This document shows positions 22,201-33,600 of a stretch of 64,000 nt of DNA, one piece after another. The notes beneath the pieces were generated by a model. It saw nothing but the letters and a program-made list of their open reading frames with translations, made no database searches and was not told the origin of the DNA. The DNA lies in contig NW_025408680.1 in the NCBI RefSeq assembly GCF_020360975.1, positions 186,001 through 250,000 of the forward strand. The letters are read 5' to 3'. The position numbers and the translations under genes were made by a program. The DNA is from Hirsutella rhossiliensis (Eukaryota > Ascomycota > Sordariomycetes > Hypocreales > Ophiocordycipitaceae). The stretch's first letter is position 1, and each line of letters opens with the position of its first letter.

Positions 22201-24616
22201 CGGGAGGGGTAAAATGCCCCTTTTTCGTAGCTATTTTAAGATATCCTTTATAAATAGCTCTCTATTAGACCGTATCTTCGTTACCTTATAGCCGAAGTAG
22301 GATTTTATTTAGTTAACGAAGTCCTAAAGGGTAGACTAGTTATACTTACTTAGGTAGGTCTATAAGAAATAGAGGAAAACCATCCTTAAAAAAGCGTCTA
22401 TAAATAATATTACCCTAACGAAGCTTTCTTAGTCCTTAGAGATATTAGTCTAATCGACCTAAATTTCCTGATATAGCTAGTCTAGCTATAAAGGCGTTCG
22501 TCTAGAAATTCGTCTCTTAGTTTTTCCTTAGCTATAGTATTTATATTTAACGGTCTTTAGGCACCTTATTTATACGCCTTATTATAGGCCTAGCTTATAT
22601 AAAGCTAGGGGGCCTAGGTAACTAAGTCGTGCGTGCTAAAGAAGACCGTCTCCTTAGGCTACTAAAAGAGGGTCCTTAGAACCTACCCTCCTAGTAAGGA
22701 AAGCTAACTTCTTAAGATATTCCTTCTTAAGGATAGGTCGGAATTCGAGAATATATTAACCGAATTTCTCCTCGATAAGCCTAATAGTCTAATTCTTCTA
22801 AACTAGCCTCGTAGGCTTAAACGTTATATCCTAAAAGATTCCTTCCTTTTAAAGAAGGCGGAAGGAAATTAAGCTTATTAAAAATCGAGGGCAAAAAGCT
22901 ACCCTTTTTTATCGAAGAATTCGTATAGACCTATTAGGTAATTTTATTATAAAATTTACCCTTTTATATCCCTCTATCTATATAGTTAATTCCCCGGTAA
23001 TAAGGTATTCCCTCTATACCTTCTTAAAGGACCGCAATTATAAGAGTATATTATAGATATTAAGGGAAGTACTAAAGTTAAGGATAGCTAATTTTCGTAG
23101 GGGATAATCGGAGGGTCCTAATAGGTAGTCTTACTAATCTATAGGGAAGATAAATACCGGATTTACTATACTAACGATTTTTCCTTAAATTTACGGCTTA
23201 AATAAGGGCAGCGGCGTTAGTTACTATTTCTTAGTAACCTAAATCTCGTCTATCTTCTTCTATAATAAGGGGTCCTCCTTAAGAGACTATTATATCGTTT
23301 CTTATAGCCTCTTTAAAGGGTTAAATCCTTTAGGTCGGTTTTCCTTAAAGACTAACTAGTATTATAATAACCGATAGCCTAGTAATTTATAAGCTAGACA
23401 GCCGTTTTATCGTTTAGTCTTCTATTTCTTCGAGGAATCCTCGTCCCGATCTAGAAGGTCTACTTAAAAACCCCCCCTTTTTACCCCTTATTACTAATTT
23501 TAACGAGGTTCGATTTCGACTAGTTCCCTAATTTTTTAACTAACGGACTAAACGGTCTATTAAGGGACTAGTCGTACTAGACGGACTAATAGGACCGGGG
23601 CCGGGCCCGGAGTAAGATATAAAGCTAGGGCCGGGACTAGGGCAGCCGTTAAAGACGGTATTAAGGCTCTTAAGGGAGGTAGAGCTAAAGGAGCAATAGC
23701 TATAGTAGTAGTAGCGGGGGCCGTAGTAACTAGGGCTATAGCAGCTATAGGGGTAGTAGGTCGAGCTGTCTAGGTCGAGTGCTAGCTACGAAGGAATAAG
23801 ACTACTTACTATTATACTTTAGTAGCCTCTTTATTTAGTTCCTAGCTAGCTTCTCGAAAGATAGTTAAGTAACTATTATTAATAGGCTTTATTAGTAGAG
23901 ATATATCCTATAGCTACTAGCTAGAAAGAGCTTTTATAAGGAAGTATTAGTTAGCTTCCTCGAGGATTTCTTCCTACTTAGCTAGCTATAAAGAAGCTAG
24001 TAGGTTCCTAGTAGAAAAAGCTCCTAGGTATACTATATAGGTCTTCTTAATACGGTTAGTTATATAGCCCCTCGAGGGAGCTATTAAGGTCTCGAGCTTT
24101 AAAAGCTACTACTTAAGAGTCTTTTCTTTTTAAAGAGAGATTAGCTTTACGGTACTAATAGATTCCGTTATCGCCGTACGTATAGTAGTTAGTAGCTTTA
24201 TCTTATAAAGGTACTCCTTATAGTAACTCTTATAGTTACCTAAGGTAGTAGAAAAAGCTTTTTACTATATAGAGGTTAGCTTAGAGAAGAGAGTAGCTCC
24301 CTTTATAAAATCCGTTGCCCTAAGATAAAGAGGGGGCTTAAGAGGGTCCTATTTATTAAAGAAGACTAAATTATAGATAGTTCTATCTATACGAGCCTAT
24401 AGCTCCTTTGCCTACTTATCCTAATCTTAGGGCTCTATAAGAATCGTCCTATAGACTATAAGGGCGGTAGAGTTATTTTTCGATATTATTATAGGAGAGA
24501 GGGTAGAAAAGTAAGTTAAAAATCGGCTTTTCTAGTAAGAGGGGTAAAAGGGAGCTACGAGGGATATAAGAAAGGTGCCTTTTATAGTAGCCGGAAGGTA
24601 TAGGAATTCTATTCCT

Positions 24617-24630
24617 CCTAGGCTTATAAC
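24617..24630 (-). other. primer-binding site, half-tRNA iMet type
   Basis: GTTATAAGCCTAGG directly follows the 5' LTR. Restoring one G from A gives GTTATGAGCC, complementary to the anticodon stem-loop of eukaryotic initiator tRNA-Met. That mode of priming is known for Drosophila copia. Confidence 0.6.
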
Positions 24631-25107
24631 TCTTATATAGAGAGATATAAGAAGTATATAAAAATATATAAAGGTAAAATTAAAAGTAAGGGGTCGGATA
24701 GGTAGGGTAGAGAGATTTAATTCTTATAGGAGTAGTAATAAAGGTAAGGGAGTAATTATTTTATTGCCTTAATTATCCTTCTTTCCTTTATCTAACGCCC
24801 CTCTTTATACCTATCTAGTATCTTAATTAATAAAGAAGATCCTACTTAAAGAAGCTACTAATATCCTTTTAACTACCGAACTTTTTACTAGTCTTTTCTT
24901 TTTTTTCTAGCCGTTGCTAGTATATCCGTCTTATCTTTCGCTACCTCTATAAGAAGCTATCGCTACTTCTAATTCCCCTTATACCCCTACCCTCCTCTCT
25001 ATACCTCTTTTTAGCTCCTTCCTTAAAACCTGTTTTTTTAGCTTCCTAGGTCCCTTATACTAAGGGATATCTCCGAGAACTATAAAATTAAGCTACGCTT
25101 CGCGATA
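24631..25107 (-). repeat. copia 5' LTR (477 bp)
   Basis: Pairs with 18797-19272. The primer-binding site reads GTTATAAGCC on the minus strand, from 24630 leftward. Confidence 0.85.
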
Positions 25108-26859
25108 GTTAAAGTTAATAATTCTCTCTTTATTTACTAGCGGACATACTACCTTATATAGATAATTATAGCTAAACGGAAGAACCTTTTAAGACCGGAT
25201 TTAAGCTACTATATAGCCCTAAAACTAAGGAATTTAGTAATACCTTAAGTATAGCTAGAAGTATCTTAGTTCTACTAATATTTATATTTAAAGGAGGTTA
25301 GTTATACTAGTATTTTTAAGAGGCCTTAGCTAGTATTCTAAGCTAGCTCTATTCCTTTAATTCCTAACTATATAATAACTAGTAACCTATTTAATATATA
25401 ATAATATATAAAATAACGAGCGATTCTTATTTTATAGGATAGGATTTTATCTATAATTAATATACTACCTATTAGCTTATATAATTAGGAGAGTATATTA
25501 TAGCTACTTTATTTATAATAGGAATACCGTTCCTTATATCTTATAAAATATAACTATAGCGTAGGAGATTAAGGACTAGATTACCTTACTATAGACTTTC
25601 TTAGCTTATAGTAAGGTATAACCCTATATAAACGCCGCGAGCTTAGTTAAGGCTATAGTCTAGCGCTTTATTTTTACTTAAAGCTATTTTAAGTATACCT
25701 TTTAATATAATTTCTAGTATACTTAAACCCTTAGTAAGCGGGCCTCTTAGACCGGTATTATTATATTAGCCTTAAGGCGGACTAGTATTATTATTACTTA
25801 TCTCCTTTATATAAAGTATATTAACTTACTCTTTAATAGTTTAAAAGTAACTATAAACTTAATCGCCTACTCTATATATACCTTCTAGGCTTCTTTTAAG
25901 TATACTACTATAATAGCCTTATTAAGTTTAATACTAACTATATTTATATTATCGGCGAAGTTAATAATATAAATACTATATATTATACTAAGCTTTTTAT
26001 ATAAGGGGGTTATATAGTATAGAAATAGGATTAAGGATAAAAGGGAGCTTTAAAGAACTTTTATTAGTACTTAAGTTAGCTTTAAAGTTCTTTTATTAAA
26101 GTAAAAGGTCGATTTTCTATTACTTATAAAGCTCTATATTAAGCTTATAAGCTATCTAAGGTATTCCTAAAGCTTTAGTTCCCTTATAAGCTTATTATAG
26201 TTAACTATATTAAATACGCCTTTAATATCTAGCTATAAGAACGATATAATACCCTTCTAAGCCTAGGTTATACTTATTAGTTTTATTATTAATAGGATCG
26301 CTACTCTTATAAAGCGCTTCCTCTTATTCCTTATTTATCTATTTAGTAAGATACTATTTACCTTTATTACTCCTATAATCTTTTAAGCTAGTATTTACTT
26401 AAGTACTTTCCTTATTATAAGTAGGAGGGAAATTAGTCTCTATCCCCTTACTATATAATAAGCTTCTAGCCTCTTACTTAGCTTTTAAATTACTACTATA
26501 TTCGCGCTATAAAATTATCCTAGAAAATATAAAAGTTAGGTATAAGTATTAAAGATTATAGCTAGTTACTAAACTAAGGCTAGTCTATACTTCTTAATAA
26601 ACCTTAAGGGGATACTATTTAAACTTATTACTTTCTAGCTTATTATTTTACCTAGTACTATTATAACGTTAACTAGCTAGATCTATTAGTTAACTATAAG
26701 GGTTACCTTAGTTATAAGCTAAGGTAGCTCTTAAGTTATACTAGCTTTTAATAAAAAGAACTTAGCGGCTAATATCTAAGCCTTCCTTTTAAAGGTTTTT
26801 ATTAGTTAGTCCTTACCCTCTTTAATTAATAGTAAGATATAGGTCGGTTTTAATAGTAG

Positions 26860-27149
26860 TGTTAAGGAGAGAGAGTAGGTATAAGAGGCTATAGTTATAC
26901 TTAGTAGACCTAATAGTTATATATAAGGAAGCCTGCCTAAATAATATAACTCCCTTAGCCTCATGACACTATATAGGCCTGACTTAGGTATAGGAACATC
27001 CTATTGCCCTCTTTTAGCCAGCTATATATAGTCACTATACCTATATAAGCCCCTCCCTTATCTTAATAAATAGACTAAGATATATATTACTAAATTTACC
27101 TTTCTATGCCCCTATTTCTTCTACTATGCTCTTAAGCTACTGCTTAAGA
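26860..27149 (+). repeat. copia 5' LTR (290 bp)
   Basis: From TGTTAAGGAGAG to GCTTAAGA; highly similar to 33311-33600 and 30125-30414. Confidence 0.92.
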
Positions 27150-27162
27150 GTTATAAGCCCGG
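27150..27162 (+). other. primer-binding site, half-tRNA iMet type
   Basis: GTTATAAGCCCGG directly after the LTR. With one A read as a RIP-changed G, 11 nt (GTTATGAGCCC) complement the initiator tRNA-Met anticodon stem-loop. Confidence 0.65.
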
Positions 27163-30124
27163 CCTATACGGCTAGACTATCTTTTGCCCACCGATATTAC
27201 CTTTAAAGCTATTTACGAGCTATTAACGCCGTTATAACGCTTAAATTATAGTGTTAAGGCAAGGAACCTAGCCATACTAAGGGGCACTACTAAAAACACA
27301 CGAATTGCACGAATTACGTATCCCTTAAAGAAGGATATTACTTATTAAGCTAGAACCCCTTATTTTCCTAAGATAACGTTAAAGGAAGTAAGAGGGGATA
27401 ATTATATCGTGAGACTAAAGGAAAGCCTCGATTAGACCCTATAGATTAGGGGGATTAAATCGTAGGCCTAGACTTACGAGATTTAGGAATATGCTGACCT
27501 AGACGGCATAAAGGAGCTTAAACAGCCCTAATAGCCGGACTAGGAGCAATTTATTGTTAACCTTAGAGGGAGACTATCCTAACGAGAAGATGAAACCGAG
27601 GCTACGTTCCTAGCGAGGCGAATAGGCTATAACGAACGATACTAGGATGCAAAGGACTCCTTTCGTAACCTCGAGAAAAGGTTCTAGCTATAATTCGATC
27701 GCTATAAGGTCTAGCAGAAATCCCTAATCGCACTCGAAGAATTAATTAAGAAAACGATTAGTAAAGGGCTTTAAGGGACAACCCTAATATATAATAGCCT
27801 AAGAGAGAAAATCAGGGAATTAAAGAAGCAAGCCCTGCCTTTAGGGGCAGAGGAGAAAAGCTAATTTACGAGAGATACGACCTCTATCAATAAAGAGCAC
27901 GCGAGACTAGAAAGCATAGGCAGAATAGCTCGACTAAATTATCATAGATTTACGAGACCTTAAGGTCGACACACTCAACGATATAAGAATTAGACAGGAC
28001 TTTCTTATAGCGGCAGACGAGTAGGACCTACATTGGTCTATAATAATAAGGGCTCTCGACCTCTATAACGAAAGACACGGCAAAGATCAACTTCCCCTAA
28101 GGAACCTAATCGCTAACTTTAAATAAGAATATACCTATAGGAAGAAGTCGCAACTACCCGTAAAAAGGGGAAGCGCTAATTAAATCTCTAGGAAATCAGA
28201 CACCTAAGCTAAATGCGCTGGCTATAAGCAGCACGTTAATAGCTTAATAAGCTAGTGGGAAAATTGCTACTTACTACGGGTGATATATAATAAGAAGCCC
28301 TTAATAGGCTGGAAATGCAGTGATCTAGCTAAATAGAATATCGAAAAACGGCTAAAGGACTATCTAGACGAGAAAGCAAAATGCATAGCCTAGACCCCTA
28401 ATTCCTACCCTAAAGGAAGAGAACCAGCAGACACTATTATTAGCAATAACGGGCTAGGAAAGACTATTAACACGGTCACTCTATCTAGGGTAAACACGGC
28501 TATTAAGGGAACGTCGTTACTTGCCGATAAATTAATATACGACTTAGGGGCCGATATTAACCTCTTTAATAACCTAGGTTAGTTCTAGGAAGGAACCTTT
28601 AAGTAGGGTTCTAACGACGAAGTCTAGGTTAGAGACTAAGCCTTTAGGGTATAAGGAATAGGAATAGTAGTTATCCCTATAATTAACGGTAGAAAGATAA
28701 CCCTGCTAGATGCCTACTTTATCCTAGAAATGCCGACAAGTGTCTTCTTAGCTAGGCTAGGGATAACAGCAGGGATATTCTAGAACCAGCTCCTAGGATA
28801 CCTTTATTCGGAACCTACGAAGGAGGTTCGTATTAAACTAACCGACTTCGAAGGTCAATTTATAATAGGAACACTCCCGTAGAATAAGCGGGTATTCGCA
28901 GTTATATAAGCGCCTAAGCCGCTAACTAGGGGGGTGGGTGACCTATAGTATCGCCGCCTTAGGCATCCTAGTCTAAAATCACTAGAGAAGCTATTAGAAG
29001 CCTGCCTAGGCACTAAGCTTTAAGGCCCTATAATATATAGCTATTAGATATACGTAATAGGGAAAGCTAAGAGGGAAGTCTCGAGAAAAACACTATCCCT
29101 AAGGCCTAAAGGTCCGGGGTATAAGTTAACTTCGACCTTTACCTAGCCCTATAATAGTATATAACGGGAAAAGAACTTCGCCCTATTTACCTATATAGAT
29201 ATATCTATAAGGTTCTATTACCTAATAGAAAGAAAAACGGGTATTAGGGATATCTTTAATAACTTCGTAGCGTTACTTAAGACCTAGTACGGAGTTAAAA
29301 TAACTATATTAGTTACTAATAGGGAAAGGGCTCTTTTAACAATAAAACAAATAGATTATATAACTAATAAAGGGATACGAGTTATATAGTTAGCCCCTTT
29401 AACGCCTACGCAAAACGGTTATATAGAGAGATTAAGGGCAATAGTAAAGGAAAAAGCAAGGGTTATAAGGCTTAACTTAAAGCTTCTAGAAGAGCTATAG
29501 CTAGAGATATACTATATAGCGGTATACCTGCTTAATATAATACCCTTCGAATTATATAATTATAGCTAGCAGAGCCTATACGAGCGTTAGTAGACCTAGA
29601 TAAAAGAAAATAATCTACTATATTACTATATTAAAGATATTAAACTAAATATTATACATTTAAGGGTCTTTAGCTATATAGCGTTCCTAATAATAATTAC
29701 GGTATTAAAACACATTAAGTTATATAAGACGCAATTACCCCTTAAGTAGAGAGCTTATATCGGCTACCTAGTAGGCTATAGGTCTACTTAATAATACGTT
29801 ATATAGATACCGTTAATTAGATAGAACAAACTAATAGTATTAGCTAATATATAGTTTAACGAGTCTATAAGCTACGATATAAAAAGAGAAGAGCAAGCCT
29901 AGCTAGTCTAAATATATAGCTACGATATCCTTAGAGATATAGCCGTAACCGACGTTATAGACAGCGGGGAACCTAAAACCTTTAGGGTACTAAGTTTATC
30001 CGACGATAATACGGATAACGGTTAGACGCCGGAAGAAGTAATTACCCTCCTACGGGACCTATTGCCCCTATATACTCCGGAAGATTAGGGATTAAAGACG
30101 CCCTTATAGGGATCACATAAATAT

Positions 30125-30414
30125 TATTAAGGAGAGAGAGTAGGTATAAGAGGCTATAGTTATACTTAGTAGACCTAATAGTTATATATAAGGAAGCTTG
30201 CCTAAATAATATAACTCCCCTAGCCTAAGGATACTATATAGGCCTAACTTAGTTATAGGAACATCCTATTGCCCTCTTTTAGCTAGCTATATATAGTTAC
30301 TATACCTATATAAGCCCCTCCCTTATCCTAATAGATAGACTAAGACATATATTACTAAATTTACCTTTCTATGCCCCTATTTCTTCTACTATGCTCTTAA
30401 GCTACTGCTTAAGA
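30125..30414 (+). repeat. solo copia LTR nested in the copia element
   Basis: A third 290-bp LTR of the same family, lying between integrase and reverse transcriptase. AATAT (30120-30124) and GATAT (30415-30419) flank it and differ by one G-to-A change, so it is an independent insertion reduced to a solo LTR by recombination. No primer-binding site follows it. Confidence 0.88.
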
Positions 30415-33310
30415 GATATATATATCTTTCCCCTCCGGAAATAGTAGGCCTAGGGATAGAGATTTTAACGTTACCCCTTCTACCTAATACTATATTTAAC
30501 ACGGAGTTACTAAGCTCTATGCCTCCTACGCATGAATAGACACTATAGCTAGCAACCCCTCCTATATCTCGTTAGGGAGATAGCTTAAAGATACGATACC
30601 TATATTAATCGACTCGTCTCCTTAAGACGAACGCAATAATATACCTCTTAACCTAGGGGGTAAAGGAACGATTGTAGTACGGGTTTAAGAAGATAACCCC
30701 TAGTCCGAACCCCGTACCCTTAACCTAGCGGTTAGTAGGGCCGGCTTAAGGATATTATAAATATAAGAACAACGCAGACGAAAGGATACGTTATAAGGGA
30801 TTAACCTAAGCAACGTTATTAAAGGAAAACGGGCTCGTAGGCCTAAGAAATCCCTTATTAATAATATTATCGCAAAGGCAAGTAAGCATAAGCTTTACGT
30901 TAAAGATATGCCGCCCCCCCCTACCTCCTTTAACGCGGCAATAGCTTTAGAATTCGCACACGAGTAGAAGGAAGCTATAGACCGCGAAATAGAGGAAAAC
31001 CTAGCAAGGGGCACATAGAAGACCATCCTAAAAGCTATTATTAAATAGAAAGGTTACTTCCTAATCCCCTTACGTTAGGTCTTTGCATATAAGACCGATA
31101 AATAGGGGTATATTACACGCTTTAAAGCATATATTATGGTTCGTAGAGACCTATAACCCGAAGGTAACGAGGATATATATATAGCTACCCTACGAGCATA
31201 AACATTTCGACTACTAATAGCCTTCTACTGCCTCGAGGACTTTAAGATAGAACAATATAATGTAAAAACAGCATTTCTATACGCAATCCTACGCTAAGAA
31301 GTCTATTGCTAGCCTCTACCGGGATTCTTAATGCCTAGGCTATGCCTAAAGCTATTAAAAGCACTATACGGGCTCCGTATCTCTCTAAAGCTATAGTTTA
31401 AAGAGATATCTAGTTTCTTTACTAAACTAGGAGCCTAGTAGCTAGTAGAAGACGCTTTACGTGCTAGTCTATAAGGGCGTTATTATCTTTATCTTCGTAG
31501 ATAATATCGTTATAATATATCCGAAAAGGCAAAAATAAGATTAGGAAGAGCTATATAAGGCTATTACGAAGAAATACACCGTTACGTATATAGGAGAGCT
31601 ACGCTAGTTCCTTAGTATCGAGATTATTAGGGATAGGGGTCTTAAGAAGATATAGCTCTTGCAAGCTTCCTATATCTCTAAGACCGCGAAGAAATATTAT
31701 ATCCTTAATAATAATATCCTTCGTAAGCCTAAGATCCCGCTAATAATAGAAAAGCTCGTCCCCTATAAAAAGCAGGCCTTAAAGGAAGAGATATACGAAT
31801 ATCTCTCTCTAATTAGGTCGCTTATTTATCTAGCAATTTATACTAGGCTAGATATCGCATTTATAGCCGGAATGCTAGCCTAATATAATTATAACCCCGG
31901 GCCGCGCTATAGGCACGAAGCACGCAAGTGCCTAGCTTACCTCTATTACACGAGAAACCGCTATATTTACTTTACGGCGATAAACCTAATAAGGCGGCTA
32001 ATATATATATCTAACTCCTTATACGCCGATAACCTAGAGACTAGGAAGTCCTTATAAGGATACGTATTCCTACTCCTTAGTAGGCTAATTAACTAGAAAG
32101 CTACTAAGCAAGCTACTATAATAACGTCCTCTATAGAAGCTAAATTATTAGCACTCTTATAGACAGCTAAGGAATAGATAGTATTTAGCCGACTAATTAA
32201 GGAGCTTAGCATTAGTATTAAAGGGACTATAGAGCTCTAGTATAATAACCTTTAGACTATTAGGCTTCTAACTAAATTAAGCGCGAAGCTTAAGACGAAC
32301 CTTAAGCACGTTAACGTTTATAGATACTAGCTTCGTTAGGAGGTATAGCAAGATCGGATATAAGTTAGCTAGATCGCATTAGTAAATAACCTAGCTAATA
32401 GCATAACGAAGGCGCTTATATACTAGAAGTATTAGAGCTTTATTAAGTAACTAGGACTAGTAACACGGCCGGAAGATATATTAAGAGATAATATACCTAA
32501 CCACCGTATTAAGGCGTGATATCTCCCTACTATAGCGAACTCGATAATCGCCGGATCCCGATAATAAGAGCACTACTATATACACTAAGATTAAGGGATT
32601 CTAACGGCGTAGTTAGATCTTAATTTAGTTAAGAAACCATAAAGATCTAGGGGGTAGAAGTTAGCCCTATTTACTACTAAGAAGTAAAGCTATTACTAGA
32701 CTACCCCTTAATTAGTATAATACTATAGCGCTTAAACTTACGATAATCGCGATAGCTTTACTAAATTAAGACTAATTAATATAAGGAATATATTATTAGA
32801 AAGCCTACCTTTAGGATTACTTTTATCCTAAATAATAACATCGCCGGTAAAGGTACTACGGTACCTAGGCTATTTAAAGGGATGCCCCGCTATCCCCCCT
32901 CCTTATAAGGAAGGTTATAAATATAACTTATAACTACTAGTTAAACGGTAAGAGTAGGTTATATAACCCTATTAATCGTAAGTTCGACTCCCCCTAGGGC
33001 GGAAGAGCAGGTTATATGACCACGCCTTAGGGGGGGCGCGGTCAACGAACTTAGGGGCCCGAGGAGATAGGATATACGGAGGAGGGTTCTCCTTACATCC
33101 TATCCTCTCGGGTCCCGGCTTTTGCCTTTTGCTGTATTTACCTTCCCTTTTTTATAGGATATAATTAAGAGCCTCCCCTATTTTTAGACAACCTCCTTAA
33201 ATAGATAATAAAGCAGCCGAATTTAATATCGGAATAACCTTATATTTATTAGACCGAACCCTCCTCTACCTATTGCCCCACTATCTAGAAGCTGGTGTGA
33301 TAAGGGGGTG

Positions 33311-33600
33311 TGTTAAGGAGAGAGAGTGGGCATAAGAGGCCATAGTTATGCTTAGTAGACCTAATAGTTATGCATAAGGAAGCCTGCCTAAATAATATAA
33401 CTCCCCTAGCCTAAGGATACTATATAGGCCTAACTTAGGTATAGGAACATCCTATTGCCCTCTTTTAGCTAGCTATATATAGTCACTATACCTATATAAG
33501 CCCCTCCCTTATCCTAATAGATAGACCAAGACATATATCACTAAATTCACCTTTCTATGCCCCTATTTCTTCTACTATGCTCTTAAGCCACTGCTTAAGA
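33311..33600 (+). repeat. copia 3' LTR (290 bp)
   Basis: Pairs with 26860-27149, preceded by a polypurine run and followed by the AGTAG duplication. Confidence 0.92.

Larger units (their letters stand above)
18797..25107 (-). mobile_element. complete Ty1/copia retrotransposon, RIP-damaged
   Basis: A 6.3-kb minus-strand element with LTRs of 476 and 477 bp (18797-19272 is 3', 24631-25107 is 5') and target duplications ATTAA (18792-18796) and GTTAA (25108-25112). After the 5' LTR comes GTTATAAGCC, which pairs with the initiator tRNA-Met anticodon region. A purine run (AAGAGGGTA on the minus strand) precedes the 3' LTR at 19273. The reverse transcriptase motif F-Y-V-D-D-I is still intact at about 20625-20642, and the surrounding stretch reads as copia pol with stops. 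The leader shares sequence with the inner part of both miniature LTR elements, so this family is a candidate helper or ancestor. Confidence 0.88.
26860..33600 (+). mobile_element. complete Ty1/copia retrotransposon, moderately RIP-mutated
   Basis: Two 290-bp LTRs (26860-27149, 33311-33600) and a perfect AGTAG duplication (26855-26859, 33601-33605) bound this element. GTTATAAGCCCGG after the 5' LTR matches the initiator tRNA-Met half-tRNA primer site, and AAGGGGGTG precedes the 3' LTR. Plus-strand order is gag (27.2-28.4 kb), protease with G-A-D near 28,540, and a GAG-pre-integrase/integrase H-P-S...C region and core (28.93-29.9 kb). Reverse transcriptase follows (31.0-31.6 kb, F-V-D-N for F-V-D-D at 31494-31505), then RNase H (32.0-32.5 kb). 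Integrase before RT defines Ty1/copia. It keeps many CpA/TpG sites, unlike its surroundings, so it is younger. One 74-codon frame (31659-31883) is still open but has no ATG. Confidence 0.93.

Noticed and set aside
31659..31883. 74-codon open frame in the AT-rich block
   Set aside because: It has no ATG (starts TTG) and is simply an unbroken piece of the copia reverse transcriptase gene.
32930..33010. tRNA-like sequence with GTTAAACGGTAAGAG and AAGTTCGACTCCCC
   Set aside because: The D-like and T-like motifs are suggestive, but no consistent acceptor stem could be paired, and it lies in the 3' region of the copia element.
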